Of a DNA stretch of 64,000 bases, positions 13,101 through 24,992 are shown piece by piece; the first letter of the stretch is position 1, and each line of letters begins with the position of its first letter. Origin of the DNA: Megaleporinus macrocephalus (Eukaryota; Chordata; Actinopteri; Characiformes; Anostomidae); contig CM038720.1 of NCBI GenBank assembly GCA_021613375.1, forward strand, positions 42,250,114-42,314,113. Direction: 5' to 3'. The notes beneath the pieces were generated by a model. That model was given only the letters and a program-made list of their open reading frames with translations. It had not been told where the DNA came from and searched no databases. A program made the translations under genes and the position numbers.

Positions 13101-16100
13101 AGTGACTGGATACGACTGGCCACACAGATGGTCCGATCAATATCCGGTTAACTAGATATATGTTCAAAATCACAGCCGACCCCTTTCATCCAGGACATCA
13201 CCTCTTCCAGCCACTTCCATTTGGGAGGTGACTCAAAGCATTTTTATACATTAGCATAACAGTCTATTAACAATAGGCTTCAAAATATATGTGTACTTGT
13301 ACAGAATGGCTATGTAAGTATATGTGCAAGGCCAAGTACAGACATTTATTAATTTAGTCATTAATATTCTTATTCTCCACGCTATTTATTATTATTATTC
13401 CGATCATAGAGCACAGCTTTCCGTGTTGCATGTCCCTTAATGTGGTTAAGCGGATATCTGTTCATGAACTTACATACTAAAATATCAAAGTTAAAACTGA
13501 GGTTCATTTATAATTCTGTTGAGGAAATATTAGTCATACAGCTGAGGGATCCATCCATGTTTGGCAGCTCTGCTTAGAGTGTTTGGAGTTGGGAGGTAAG
13601 GACACTGGATCCTTGACACAGTTCTGTGAAACTGGATGAGGCCCAGTGTGTGTGTGTGTGTGTTTGTGTAAAACAGGGACATAGGTCATCATTTATGGGC
13701 AAAAACAGCTCCCTGCTAAAAGTGGAGTACAGTCAACAGCTGCACAGATAAACAAGGAGAATATAGACACCCTCATGGTCATGTGACTGACAGCATGCAA
13801 CGCTGCAGCTAAAGCGTAGGATGAACATCTCTTGAGTATCTAATTACTCATCGGCAATGAGTTTTCACGACACAGGATTAGGATATAAAGTAATGGCTGA
13901 AACAGATACCATAGCTTCATCCAGTTTTCAAACATTAAAGAAATCACTATGGTACCATGTAAGGTTAAATGTTTTACGAAGAAAAGAACAAATATATATT
14001 AGTTGTATGATACTACTATACAGTTTTACACAGCAATCGCCAAGTCTGCCCTCACATCATCCATAACCACTGGTTTATTAAGGTTACCTCACAAATATGA
14101 GCCAAACTCCAGCACATGATCAGAACAGCGGAGTGGAACATCTGATATAGTCTACTGAGGCCTTAGGATATATACAACTGCAGGGTGATGAAGTGCGTTG
14201 GCAAAAATACAGCCGATACAGCCCCCCCCCCTCATCCAGACGCTTCATACTATATGTCTGCTTATATTCTTATTCTTTACCCTATTATCATTATTATTTT
14301 TATTATTATATTTTGTTGTACTTTTCCTGTAGTTAAAAAATTATTGTGTACAGTCTGTGTGCATGCCGGGTCTGTTTAGCGTATTACAAATCAAATCAAA
14401 TCAAGGTTTATTTGTCACATAGAGTCATATACACAGTAAAATTACCAGCAAAATTCTTAATAACTGCATAATATAATAATAATATAAAATATAAAAATGG
14501 CAAAATAAGATATTTAATATTTTAGAGAAAAGAAACAAACACACACTAGATAAAATATTTAGGGACAATAACATAGTAAATTGATGTAAATGCAATACAT
14601 GCACTAAAAACCATAAATATCAAATAAAGAAACAAAACATCATTGAGTAAATTGCAATGTAACAAAGTGAATGTACAATATTGAGCCATGTAATTAAGCA
14701 GGGTTCGTGTATGATGCGAGGCGTAAGGTGGTCCTAGTAGCTGCCTTGGTTCAGAGCCCAAATCAAGGCTCATTCTCATCCTCTCTATGTTCGTCCTTCA
14801 GGGAGCGAAAGCGCTGACATGTCATACACGTAAAGGTCTATTGTAAACCAAATTCCCTGTATGTGTAAAATACTTTACAAAACAAAGAGACACTGATTCT
14901 GCTTTAATTCTGACAGCAAAAAATCTAATTCCATATGTCACACAAACCTTACTGCCAGAGTTTGTGACTGTTTAGCTTAGGCCTTTGCTTTCTTCCCTGA
15001 GACATTTTGCCGGAGGCCATTGTATATAACCCGTTTTGCCTGACAAACATTTGCTCATGTGTTTTTCAGTCGCACCACAGGTGTCGGTCTGAGGTATTAA
15101 AACGTGCACAGCAGTAGCAGCTTTTTTTAACAAGCATACAAGTATCAAAACTCTTGTTTCTGCTATTCAGCAGTGGCAGGAGTAGTAGCCTAATTTCCTT
15201 TTATACTTAAATTAAAAGTATTAATACTGAGTCCAGCTTTACAGGAAAGGACAAAAACCATCTTCACTTTTAATGAAAGTCAATGGAACCAGAATTTTAT
15301 TCAAGCTTTTTTAAAGCATTTCTATTGGTCCATTTAGCATGAAATTGTGACACAATGTAAACGGCAGTGGTCAAGTTCAAATGGAGTAGAAATGGAGATG
15401 CATATTTTTCTTTGGGCAGCAACGAAATACATCTTTCTATCCATCAGTATAAGAGCAGACATTTTTCAGGATCTATTTTTCTGGTTTTCGTCATGTCTAA
15501 AATAACGTGCAAAATCAACTGCAAAACAGCCCAGATGTCACCAACAACACAAAATGCAATTGAGCACAAGACTTTGATTATTAACTAAATACTAAAGGCT
15601 TGAATGCAACAGTACAAGAACTATCAACAAGTAAACATAAATAGATGTGAAGGTATCATGATTTCAAAATACTCTTTAGTGTACAAAGCCATTATTATTA
15701 TTATTATTACTACTACTACATGTACTTGAGCAACTATAGCTAATTACCACCCACCTCTGATCAGCACACAACAGACAACTGTCCTAAAAAATGTCCTAAT
15801 TTTACAAGCACCAGTGACAGGCTTCCAATCCACCAGTCATCAGATTCAGTTCAATAGTGTAAACAAGGCCATGCAATCAGCAAAAGCTGAGTTCAGCAAT
15901 CTCATGATGTGCATCAGTCTGTGTTTAATAAGCAGAAAATAGCAGACCAGAATGTTGACAGGCAGCAGCGAAAAGCGAGCAAAGGCTTAACACTCAGCCG
16001 CTCTCTGGATAACAGGGTGTAACTAACGCTGCAGGGTTTCACCCAGAACTGACTGCAAGGCAATTAATGAATCTGACATGCCACATTATTGCCATCGTAC

Positions 16101-19100
16101 ATGATACTCAGCATAATGTTTCTCCTCTTCTGAACAGGCCTCATTTCAAAGGCTGCAATTAAAGCTGAAAACGGCCGATTAGCCTGGTCCAGGCGAAGCC
16201 ATTACAGAAATAAAGTGGTCTTTTTCACTACAGTCTCTCACACAAACGCACAACTGCAAGGCTGGGAAAACGCAATCAGCAAACTTGAATATATTTCCAT
16301 TCCACAATGCAGCATCCAGCATGTGTATTCCCCTGACTTCAGCTCTGAGATAATCACAGAGCTTTCCACCTGCAGGGTGAAGAGTTCACGCCACAATGCA
16401 GCAGCTCTTCATAACAATGACTGAAAATAACAGATACACACACAAATGCACACAAGGCTTCAGCATGGCTGTAGCGCTCCCGGTCTCTGGAATGTTCTGT
16501 TAGGCAGAAATTCTGTCTGCCTGAGATTGAGTCTGACGTGCTACTGCGCAAGCACACATTCCACTCTCTCTTATGTAAGAGGATGAGGGACCGCTGCTGG
16601 TGTCTCTCTGAGTCTCTAAGCTGGGAGAACTTATCAATCAGTAATGAATTATCGTTTTCAGCCATTAAATAAGTAAAACTGAATCCTTATTTTATTTATT
16701 CTCAACATCCAAGCATTTATAATACTGAATTTTTATGGGCTTATGATATACCAAGTATTCTGTGCCTCGTAAGTTATACTATCTGTGGCTTGTCTCACAA
16801 AGAAAGTTCAGCATAGAGTAAATGTAGAACGTACGCCGATAATGATAGGGAATGGTATTTTGCATTATTGAAAAATGTGTTTGTAAAAGTCTCATATTTT
16901 ACTAGCTTGCACTTCTTAAAGGAGATTAATATGCATCCATCCATCTTCCGCTTTATCCTGCTAGTCAGGGTCACGGGGGGCGGCTGGAGCCAATCCCAGA
17001 GTTATCAGGCAAAGGCTCTTCTTTAGTGAATGGGTGTGTGTTTAGTCAGACGCCTTAGCTGGTTTAGGTCTGTCTTGGACAGCGTGCTCCCGAAGCTCTT
17101 CATACTCTGTTCATATCCCTCATACTTTGTTCATAATCCTCATACGCTGTTCATACTAATGTGGTGGTTTGTTGGGAGAAGATGGGCACTGTCAACATAC
17201 ACTCGCAGCAGCCTATACTACAGCATGAAGTAGTGAACATGTTGAGTAAAGGCGCTTGGATCCCCCCCCCCCTAATATTTATGTAATGTCTTGCGTCCTC
17301 TGCTTAAAAGCAATTCACTTCCTGTGACTGAACGCCAATGTGCCGCTTATGATCCATATTCCAAATGTATGCTGCCATCTTAACCTCAGGTCAGGTTAAG
17401 GTACAATGGTACTATATTCTACTAAAAAGTGATTCACCAATCAAAATCCAGATTTAGATCAAACCAAGCTTTGTGTTATCTGTCTAAGCTGTAAGTACCG
17501 TTTCAGGAGAGAGACTCCTGGTCTTTGGAAGTCACTGTAATCAGCCTTATGTAAACCAACCACTGACCTAACACTACAGCCCACAGGTTTAAAACTACCA
17601 GCTGACAGCCTTCAGGCCTGACCTCACCACAAGATCTTTGCTTATCTCAGGCAGGACTGAGCTTACCAAATGCTTTTCAGCACAAAGAAGATTCTTAAAA
17701 TGGTTCAGCGAGTATTACTACCCATCATTTAAGACGTTCTTTACACTACTGCGAACCTTATTTTAAAAAGTGTATGATTTTACTGTAACAGACAAATTTC
17801 CAACCTCAGAATAAAAAGTCATAAGAGTTTTGTTAGAGTTAGGAAGCGCACATATCATCTTGAGCACTGAGTGTAAGGTCATTAGGACAGCCATATTAAA
17901 TCAGTTATTTTCTTATCCTGACATTAACCTTTACTCTAATCCAGACAGCAAACTTTGGTGATGATGAATAAGCACATAACACACAAAGCACATGGAGATG
18001 CTTTTCACTGACTGACTACTGGATCATATCCAGGTCTAACAGCTTCACTTAGACATTCATCTCAGATAAACTAATACACAGCAATGCTACGTTTTTGTTC
18101 ACACAACTCAAGATCCTCTTAAAGAAATACAGCACAGTCACAGGCTGTTACACCCCGCAAGATCCCCATTTTCTGCAAAATTGTGACTAAAAACTGTTAT
18201 GACACTTTGGCTGAGGTTGTCAGAGAGGGTGTCACACTTCAGGCATTTAAGTTTTTGCAAAGTCTTTAAAAAAAAAAAAAAAGAGTTCTAGTGTTCATTT
18301 AGCTTTAGATGCTTTTGGGAAATGAGGCCCAATTTACTGTGAACAAAGTTTAGATGGAAAAACCGTAAATACTCCTAAAAACAAGAAAATTCAATTTTCC
18401 CTTTCTGTATAAGAACAATCTTGACATGGTTTTAATATTCCAATAAACACGTGCAACAGCCCTCCATCACTGACTCACTCTCAATCACGTCGTATGGAAT
18501 GCCCAACAAGATTCACCACAAACCAAACATGTTTTCCTTATAATATAACATAAAAATAATGTGGACATTCATTTAAAGTTTACATAAAACAAAATATACC
18601 AAAGTCCAGGAAAAGCAGACAAATATAGAAAGATGGATAGATGGAAGTCAAGATAGTCTTGCTATTGGTAAGGTTTATGCTGACAGTAGCTTGACCACTT
18701 TGCATCAAGGAGCAATATTTTGCAGCAGACATTTGTTAAAAAGGTACTTATAAGACATACTTTGGACATGTATAATGAGGGCAGAGAGGAACAAGATGAA
18801 TTTAATTAGGGCTTCTGGGATCGTCTGAGTTTACTGCTAAGATGAACAAGACAAGACAAACTATAATCTAACAGCAAATATAGGCAAACTGAAGAATAAT
18901 GTTTTTTTGTTATTAATATGATTTTTTTTTAAATAAAGAACCATATTCCAAGCAGGATCATGCTCATATGGTACAGGTCAGATCTCCCTTTGTTATTGGC
19001 TAACTATTAATAAGCAAGGACTGCATCACAGCCTTGCAGTCTTTACAGTGACAGACAGCACTAGTCCTACTGACCAAAGCAGCTTTCAGAAAACTATCCA

Positions 19101-21548
19101 TCTGTATTATAAGATTCCACCATATTTTCCACTTTGACACAACAACATGCAGTGCATCACCACCGGGAGAGGAAAGGGACAAAGAGCGGAACCACTCAAC
19201 AAACTGTAAAAATAGCCCCTATTATTCCAGCTACTGACAGCCATGAACAACTCAGACTCTACACAAGAGCTCTAAGACGCAGCGCAGCACACATTCCGAA
19301 GCACAGCTCTGTACTGGAAACCACCCTACGTTTACGTTCACTCTCAAAACAAATAACGAGTCTAGAGCAAGCATAGCTGAGAGCGAGGAAATGAAACTGT
19401 GAGGGGAAGAAAAGTCAAAGAAACAAGGTCACCATCAAAAAACTTCCCAGAGCACAGCTGTGTATTTATCTAAGTGAGCAGGTGTGTGTGTGTGTGTAGG
19501 TGTGTGCTTTGCAGATGAACAGGTCTGAACATGCTGCGTACCCAAGTCCTTTGCCCTGGTTAAACAGAGCTGGTAATAAAAAAAAGGTACTGAAGGTATT
19601 GAAGGTATTAAAAAGAAGGTCTTGTAGGAGGTAGAGTGGGTAGAATCGTGCTGCGGTAGACTAAACTGAAGACTCCGTCTCCAGCTTCTAGCTGGACCAC
19701 ACTGCTGTATGGTAATGTCACGCTTGTCAGAAGCAGCGGTGTGGTTTGTCCTCCTGAGGCGAATCACCCTCGTGCCAAAACATGTGGCCATTTGCTATCA
19801 CTCACAGCTTGTGGTCTGACTGCCTGTGTTCACTCAGAAAGGCACCTTCTAAGCCAGACCACAGACCTCTCTTCGTTCAGTGCCTCCCTTCCCATCTCTG
19901 TCTCAGTTTCTCTTTGTCTCTCGCCCCCCACCCAACCACCCCAACTCAGTTCCATCTTTCTTATTCTAGTTAAATATGCAGGGGAAGCAGCATATGGCCC
20001 GTATAAATATTCACGATTACTAATTTGTCAATCCTGAGTGGTGCTGGGTGGCTCACACAAATCAGACTCACTTGCAGCCCCAGTGTTTGTGCTGTGACTC
20101 AATTAAAGAGGTCTATTAGTAATAGTTCAGCAACCAGTAGACAAAAAACAGAGGCTTTATTTTGTCATGTTTTTGTCAGCCAGGCTTTCACCCTTCACCA
20201 TTTACCCTTTTACCCTTCACTGTTCAAATGTAGCACCTAAATCTAAGAAAATCATTAGTTAAACAAAAGTTATGTTTCAACAGATAAACATCAATAACAT
20301 CCAATCACCTCTGTTTCAAATCCAAAGAGGAGAACTTTCACATATAGACCACTAAAGCAATTTTGTAAATGCTAAATACTGTACAGCTGCTGAGACATAC
20401 AGTGCTCTGACCCTGCAACATCGGTCACGCTATTACATAAGACTACACAGTCAGAGAGACGTTCATGTCCACAGAGATTCTTTACGCTCAGCAGAAAACA
20501 GACAGGCTCACAATCTGCAACCAAATCCACTGGACACACGTTGACAGCAATGAGCTGACCTAGATATGCTGCATTACTGATCAAATGCTAGGAAAACAAA
20601 ATCAGGAGGATGATCATGCAAACAGTGAGGGTTTAAGGAGTATTACCGTAACAGACCAGACAAGAGGCTATTCGGAAACATTAGTTTCAATAAATGCCAG
20701 TCTCCTACATCCCAGTGTAAAATAGCCAGCTAGCTAGCTGGGAATGTTCATTCCCATGATTTAAATTCTTTGTACTTGGGATCTCACAAGACGCGTCTCG
20801 TAGGCTGTTCAGACTGCCAGACGACTTTTGGCATATCCAGATTGTACGCAGGTTGATTTTTTCACTATTTGCAAATGAGATCCACATTTGTGTCTCAGTC
20901 TGAACACTCTTTCCACTTAAATTTGATTTCAAAGTGTCCTTTGTGTTACCCGAAACAACAAACAACAGCGATGCTAAATTTGGAGCGATGAGGCGCTGGA
21001 ATTCAAAAAGAGTTTCTCTCCCGCTTCCGCATACAAAAACCACGTCACCAGTGTAGCGACGTAGTTACTGACGCCTACATCAGTGCCACAGCATCACCAC
21101 AGCCTGGTGGTGTCTGGACACCCAAATCCGATCTTAATACTTACAAATAACAGTCTGGACACTCATCTTAAAAGATCTGATTTGAGAAACAAATCCAATC
21201 TGCCTGCTGAACACAGCCAAAGTGAAAGCTGCAGCTAAGCGGGAGAGACTTTGCTTGTACTGGCATTTAAAAGTTCACTCGGGATGTGCATTCCGACTAA
21301 TATTGATATTCTAATATCTGCAAGAGTTAATGAACGCATATTCAGTTAATCAGTAGTAAGGACAAATATGTGCTGGTTGAAATTAATGTATGGCTAGAGA
21401 CAGTAGAACAAAAAAATACTTAAATTATCCAAAAAGCTGTGTTTTCTTGTTGGATGAGTGATAAAGGCTGCCTCTGTAGATCTAAGCTACAACTACAGCT
21501 AATTGGTACAACACGGTACGCTGATGAGGAGTTGTCTTCTTACAGAAG

Positions 21549-21597
<49 letters not shown>

Positions 21598-24500
21598 CAC
21601 TGCCCTATGCTGTTCTTCGTCATGTCCTTAGTAACAGATTCTGATCTCTCACTTTCAGGCATTTGAATTCAGAGCTGCAATTTTCTGTGTTATTTCATTA
21701 AAATGCAGTTTCACTGACTTCAGTCTAAGAGTTGTCTTTGTCTAGAGCTGTACGAACTGTACGAACACATCACAGTTTAGTAACTTAGCTGTACTGTATG
21801 TCTACATCTCACATTTCAAAACAATAAACTATTTTACTTCATAACATTTAATTATGACCTTCTGTGTTACATCATAGGAGGTGCTGCACTTCTCAAAGCT
21901 GATGTATCAGCAAAGAAAACGCAGCCTAGCACAACTGCATGCTTAGATCTGTTATTATTTTTATTTTATTTAAATGTTCTAAATGTTTTTTTTATCCACA
22001 CCTGACACATGCACATGCTTAACATGTTTTACTTGTACTTACTAAACTTTCAACATAATAAAGCACAAATCTGGATTTGTAGTTAGAGTTAGTATCTGTA
22101 TCGTTAGTCGTCTCAAATACTGACAGCTCTTCTGATTATTCTTTCAAAAACAGGTGGTATATCACAAAGTATGAACAATAAACAATGGCCGTTTTCAGCG
22201 TCACTAACATTCCAAGCCAAGCCAGAACATGAATATCAGTATAATCTGATGTTCAAACGATGTTCCATGTTACTGTCTGTTGTTACATGGTGTAAATAAA
22301 GCAGTTGGCTTTTTTGTTTAGGATGGGAAGTAGTAAGTAAGTATGGGTGACGCACATTTCAGCCATGTTGTTCAACACTAACGAAGCAAGTCAGAGCTAA
22401 AATTACATGTTTTAAAAAGGAAGTTACACTGATTATTTTAACAGTTTAACCAGCTGTGAGACACAAGTTTAGCTTAAACATTTATAAAATCTAATTTTGA
22501 GGCCAGTGAGGTACATGCAAGGGGTTTTTAGGCTCACTGGTCATTTTGAATAGGCAATAAAATGATAATATGTACATGTCAATACAGCTACTCTGGTCCC
22601 GATCACATCTACCACTTCAAACTTTAAAACTATTACTTCTTAACCAAGCATGCAGAAATATAAATATAAATATATATTCTAATAGAATGGTCTAGCAACC
22701 TTACCATCTTCACGCTGGCAAATCTCACACGAAAACTAAGACATACAGAACCACTTTCAGGAGCAGGCTTCTTTACTCTAAACAACTTATAGACCTCTTA
22801 TTTTCCTCGCCCAGTGACCGGCAACATATTCTTACAATCAAGGTGTCCAAAAGCTTTTCAGAAGTCCAGTCCCTTAATTTTGATTTAAACAAACTTCAAC
22901 ATACTTTATTCTTTCAAAGGAAGAAGAACTTGTTGCTTTTAAGCTGACACTGGTACTTAAGAAGAAGAAACAATTCCCTTTACCTGGAACTGATATTGAT
23001 ACACCTGCTCTGCACACCATTTTTTTTAACTGCTCAAGTGAGAATCAGGATACACCCATGCAATATTCTAAAAACCTCCAAAAACAAGCACTAGACCTAA
23101 AAGCTTTGTTGACAAATCAGTCTGTACCCACTATGTATAAACAACACAGTGTCAGGGTAGGGCTGGGTGATAAAACGTTAACAATAATTATTGCGAAATA
23201 ACATTTCCTTGATAGAACTAAAAGATGTAGTCGATAGAAAGTCGACAGAAGTAAGTTTGTAGCTGCAGCTTGCACTCCGGATCAGGAGCAGTCATCTTTG
23301 CGATGCATAGACGCACGTTATGCTAAACGACGTAATTTCGTAATCGATAAAGATAAATATGTTCATTGTAGGAGTTCAAGTGAAAATGCTGAGGCAAAGT
23401 TGACTTTATAACCATAAATCTCAAGGAGGAAACCTTATTTTCTACCAAAAACAGAATCGCTAAACCATCTCCCTATTTGAGCCGACAGAGAGTCGACTCA
23501 CCGCTATGAGTGAACAGAATCCTTTCATCGGTCCGACCTTAAAGGGCCAGCAATAGCCGGCTTAACACAGTGTCTGTGTGTGAATACTGTTCATATAAAT
23601 ACGGGCCCATATATATGTGTGTGTGTAATTTATTTGAAATATAGTTGTGTAATGTTCTATAGTACATTTGTCTATCTTCTGATAAAAAGTAAATCAGAGG
23701 ATAAAAAACTATTTAACAAAATTATACATTTTGATATCTTCACTTCTCACTGTAAAAAGGCAATAGTGATTTGATTTTTATATTGTGATATATCGATATC
23801 GACTCATATGAAAATAATTATCGTGATAAGATTTTTTCCCATATCGCCCAGCTCTATGTCAGGGTAGTGCGTACTTTGTAAATGCGATGAATGTGACTCT
23901 CAAAGTGCTCACACACAAGTACAGAAAACAAATGAATCTGGGAAAATCACGTCTGGGAAACACAGCTGACATTCAAATAAGTCGATTATTCATTACATGC
24001 AAAAGTGGCACTTCAAACCAGCTGAGCTGTTTTAAGTGGCATGTCAAGCCACAGAACTGCAGGCTCAGTGACTAACAGTGTTTTTGCTCTTCCAAGTCAG
24101 GGGCAATTTTCTGAGTTGAGGTGCGTGACAACCACACACAGAAGCACCATTTTACCATTTCCACTCTCTCATGTTGTCATTTCAATGCCAAACCTGACTA
24201 GAAGAATTATTCTTTCAAAAATGTGTTATGTTGTGGTATGTTACAACGTATAAACAATAAACAATGGCCATTTTCAGCATCACTAACATTCCAAGCCAAG
24301 CCAGAACATGAATATCAGTATAACCTGATGTTCAAAAGATGTTCCATGTTACTGTCTGTTGTTACATGGTGTAAAAGTAGCAGTTGGCTTTTTTTTGTTT
24401 AGGTTGGGAAGTAGTAAGTAAGTATGAGTGACACGTTTTGGCCATGTGGTCAAAGAACAGGACGAAATAAAAACACGAAGCGAATCAGAGCTAAAATTAC

Positions 24501-24987
24501 ATGCTTTAAAAAGGAAGTTACACTGATTTTTTTTTAACAGTTTGACCAGCAGTGAGATACAAGTTTAGCTTAAACATTTATTAAATCTCCTTTCAGGCCA
24601 GTGAGGTACACACAAGTGGTTTTTATGTTCACCAGTCATTTTGAATAGGCAATACAGCAACTTCAGTCCGGATCACATCTACCACTTCAAACTTTAAAAC
24701 TAATACTTATCTCAACCAAACAGGCAGAAATAAAAAAATCCTCTAAGTCAGGGGCAGTTTTCTGAGTTAAGGTGCGTGACAACTACACACAGAAGCACCA
24801 TTTAAACTCTCCCATGTTGTCATTTCAATGCCAAACCTGACTAGAGGAACACACGCTTACCCTCTATGCTCAGCTCAAAGCAGACATGGCAGAAAGACAA
24901 CATCCCGGTGTCCGTCTCCAGCTTACAGATGCTGCAGATGTTGTCATCATTCAGGTCTATGTTTACAAAATGCTCCTCTTCATCCAT
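603..24987 (-). CDS. c21orf91: EURL homologue (C21orf91 family), 3'-incomplete, join of three exons
   Basis: Minus-strand gene read as join(24987..24861, 2811..2326, 665..603), giving 225 codons plus one base before the frame leaves the window. The product starts [20 protein letters not shown] and has two CxxC pairs (C18/C21, C33/C36). A conserved [18 protein letters not shown] stretch follows at about residues 54-71, then a Gln/Gly-rich variable region, then a leucine-rich segment ([18 protein letters not shown]) that starts a predicted coiled coil. This is the order of human C21orf91, about 297 residues, so roughly 60 C-terminal residues are missing to the left. All junctions are GT-AG and keep phase. 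Family knowledge: EURL is expressed in developing retina, lens and brain and has been linked to neural progenitor proliferation and beta-catenin signalling. It has no known enzyme activity; zinc binding by the cysteines is inference. Confidence 0.93.
666..1945. other. c21orf91 intron 3, no other gene seen
   Basis: Apart from the GAG run, this is AT-rich intron without a recognisable exon or intact repeat. Confidence 0.5.
918..957. repeat. (GAG)n microsatellite
   Basis: About 13 uninterrupted GAG/GGA triplets in a c21orf91 intron. On the minus strand they read CTC/TCC and produce a poly-leucine pseudo-ORF that is not a gene. Confidence 0.95.
1946..2245. mobile_element. hAT-like non-autonomous element fragment
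   Basis: Starts ctgggcgatataatacatat and continues with runs such as tgatacaaagcttatgaatc and tgtgatatactgcaatactg. These are typical of the fish hAT-type repeats whose ends read CAGGGCTGGGCGATAT. No second terminal repeat or target-site duplication is visible, so this is a decayed or truncated copy inside intron 3. Confidence 0.5.
2326..2811 (-). CDS. c21orf91: c21orf91 coding exon 2 (central region)
   Basis: 486-nt exon with acceptor ttgtcttgcag before 2811 and donor GTGAGT at 2325-2320. The one-base carry from exon 1 makes Gly43, followed by [20 protein letters not shown]. The frame stays open through [15 protein letters not shown] and [17 protein letters not shown], both matching human C21orf91, to HSREE. 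The second half is variable and Gln/Gly-rich (five glycines in a row), as expected for the poorly conserved centre of the family. The long plus-strand ORFs here are antisense shadows. Confidence 0.92.
3184..3425 (-). repeat. Dispersed palindromic element, one arm
   Basis: Contains aatgctccaaaatatctat and ctggttccattgacttacat, followed by ctataaagttggcattttgg. This matches the right arm of the full palindromic copy at 53080-53470. Only one arm is visible. Confidence 0.7.
3426..6335. other. c21orf91 intron 2, AT-rich, no gene recognised
   Basis: Mostly AT-rich sequence with homopolymer runs (for example A-rich at 4765-4800). A stretch around 3500-3760 looks locally coding-like (higher GC) but gives no family I recognise and no sustained frame. 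Confidence 0.4.
6336..6376. repeat. Short palindrome with CACCTTAAA / TTTAAGGTGGAACG arms
   Basis: The left arm reads ccgttacaccttaaatg and the right arm catttaaggtggaacg, separated by about 9 bases. The right arm recurs at 7927-7941, and the same arms recur with a longer loop at 32379-32451, indicating a small dispersed family. TTAA is at the core of each arm. Confidence 0.6.
7071..7107. repeat. (AG)n microsatellite
   Basis: About 18 perfect AG units in c21orf91 intron 2. Confidence 0.95.
8536..9475 (+). mobile_element. Degenerate non-LTR retrotransposon (Rex1/L2-type LINE), 3' part
   Basis: Three remnants of one reverse transcriptase lie in order on the plus strand. At 8542 a frame gives [20 protein letters not shown], the conserved block before the RT active-site region. 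At 8820-9044 a frame gives FHLKNIARI, then [13 protein letters not shown], the usual C-terminal RT segment. Near 9110-9200 comes [20 protein letters not shown], the family's C-terminal end. The tail (ctttgaattgtgtgcaacct, then atataaataaac) resembles the 3' end of such LINEs. Internal deletion and stop codons show it is dead. It lies antisense within c21orf91 intron 2. Confidence 0.8.
9476..10539. other. c21orf91 intron 2, no gene or clear repeat
   Basis: Ordinary AT-rich intron; short ORFs are shadows without family resemblance. Confidence 0.4.
10540..11155 (+). mobile_element. Tc1-like transposase relic
   Basis: Plus-strand sequence reads as a decayed Tc1-type transposase. One stretch (tccctcagacagcactgcat) gives a helix-turn-helix-like SLRQHCIKN. 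Then come tacatccacaaacaccagtt, an ALW/WSEKS block at the first catalytic Asp region (tgtattgtggtcagaaaaaa), and cagcattaatgttgtaatgt near the end of the catalytic domain. Frameshifts and stops interrupt it. The recurring fish Tc1 block order is intact, but I did not find both terminal inverted repeats. Confidence 0.75.
12150..12300. repeat. Dispersed palindromic element, degraded fragment
   Basis: Contains tgggtccattgacttacatt, ggttttcggcctcctgtgaa and atgtctccaaaataattcta, which are arm fragments of the 53080-53470 element in rearranged form. Confidence 0.55.
12301..14382. other. c21orf91 intron 2, no gene recognised
   Basis: AT-rich intron. It holds a short (GT)n near 13648-13664 and nothing else I can name. 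Confidence 0.4.
14383..14800. repeat. Fish interspersed repeat fragment (TTTATTTGTCACAT type)
   Basis: Starts with the (AAATC)n-like run caaatcaaatcaaggtttat followed by ttgtcacatagagtcatata and cacagtaaaatt. This opening is common to a fish interspersed repeat family whose consensus continues with a chain of short A-rich and T-rich segments. The far end is unclear. Confidence 0.45.
15225..15435 (+). repeat. Dispersed palindromic element, left arm
   Basis: Contains aagtcaatggaaccagaatt, then gcatttctattggtccattt, then cacaatgtaaacggcagtgg. These match the left arm of the 53080-53470 element in the same order. Confidence 0.75.
16931..17010 (-). mobile_element. 3' tail of a fish SINE/LINE (GGATGGATGG end)
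   Basis: On the minus strand it reads gggattggctccagccgccc, gtgaccctgactagcaggat, aaagcggaagatggatggat. This is the familiar fish element tail (contracted 'data-rate' GATAAGCGG plus ATGGATGGAT end), truncated at its 5' side. A middle part of what seems to be the same family lies at 38441-38475. Confidence 0.65.
17011..21555. other. c21orf91 intron 2, no gene recognised
   Basis: AT-rich intron with a poly(C) run near 17262, a poly(A) run near 18269 and a short (GT)n near 19482. ORFs of 60-118 codons here lack recognisable domains and are probably chance. Confidence 0.4.
21556..21597. repeat. (CA)n microsatellite
   Basis: About 20 perfect CA units. Confidence 0.95.
22137..22690 (+). repeat. 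Intronic duplication, distal copy
   Basis: From ttattctttcaaaaacaggt through aataaacaatggccgttttc, tatcagtataatctgatgtt, ttaggatgggaagtagtaag and taccacttcaaactttaaaa, this matches 24207-24730 in the same order and orientation with scattered substitutions and indels. Confidence 0.85.
23158..23856. mobile_element. Complete non-autonomous hAT-type element, 699 bp
   Basis: The left end tagggctgggtgataaaacg and the right end atatcgcccagctcta are imperfect inverted repeats. Both flanks carry the same 8-bp target-site duplication, TGTCAGGG, at 23150-23157 and 23857-23864. An 8-bp duplication with CAGGGCTGGGCGAT-like ends is characteristic of hAT elements. No transposase ORF is present, so it is a MITE-like deletion derivative. 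It lies in c21orf91 intron 2 and retains terminal GATATATCGATATCG-type runs. Confidence 0.85.
24081..24206 (+). repeat. Duplicated segment X, distal copy
   Basis: tcttccaagtcaggggcaat through gtgcgtgacaaccacacaca and caatgccaaacctgactaga matches 24740-24846, which sits directly beside the splice donor of coding exon 1. Confidence 0.8.
24207..24730 (+). repeat. Intronic duplication, proximal copy
   Basis: Second copy of the 22137-22690 segment, about 2.05 kb away. With the two X copies the order is Y', hAT element, X, Y, X, exon, implying a tandem duplication of an X-Y unit followed by divergence. Confidence 0.85.
24740..24846 (+). repeat. Duplicated segment X, exon-proximal copy
   Basis: Homologous to 24081-24206. 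The homology stops about 10 bases before the donor (24860-24855) of coding exon 1. Confidence 0.8.
24861..24987 (-). CDS. c21orf91: c21orf91 coding exon 1 with start codon
   Basis: The ATG at 24987-24985 opens [20 protein letters not shown], which matches the human start ([19 protein letters not shown]) residue for residue apart from two changes, so the start is well supported. The exon continues five bases upstream to an acceptor (ttttgtacag) at 24994-24993 and ends in IEG with donor GTAAGC. It carries both CxxC pairs. Confidence 0.95.
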
Positions 24988-24992
24988 TGCAC

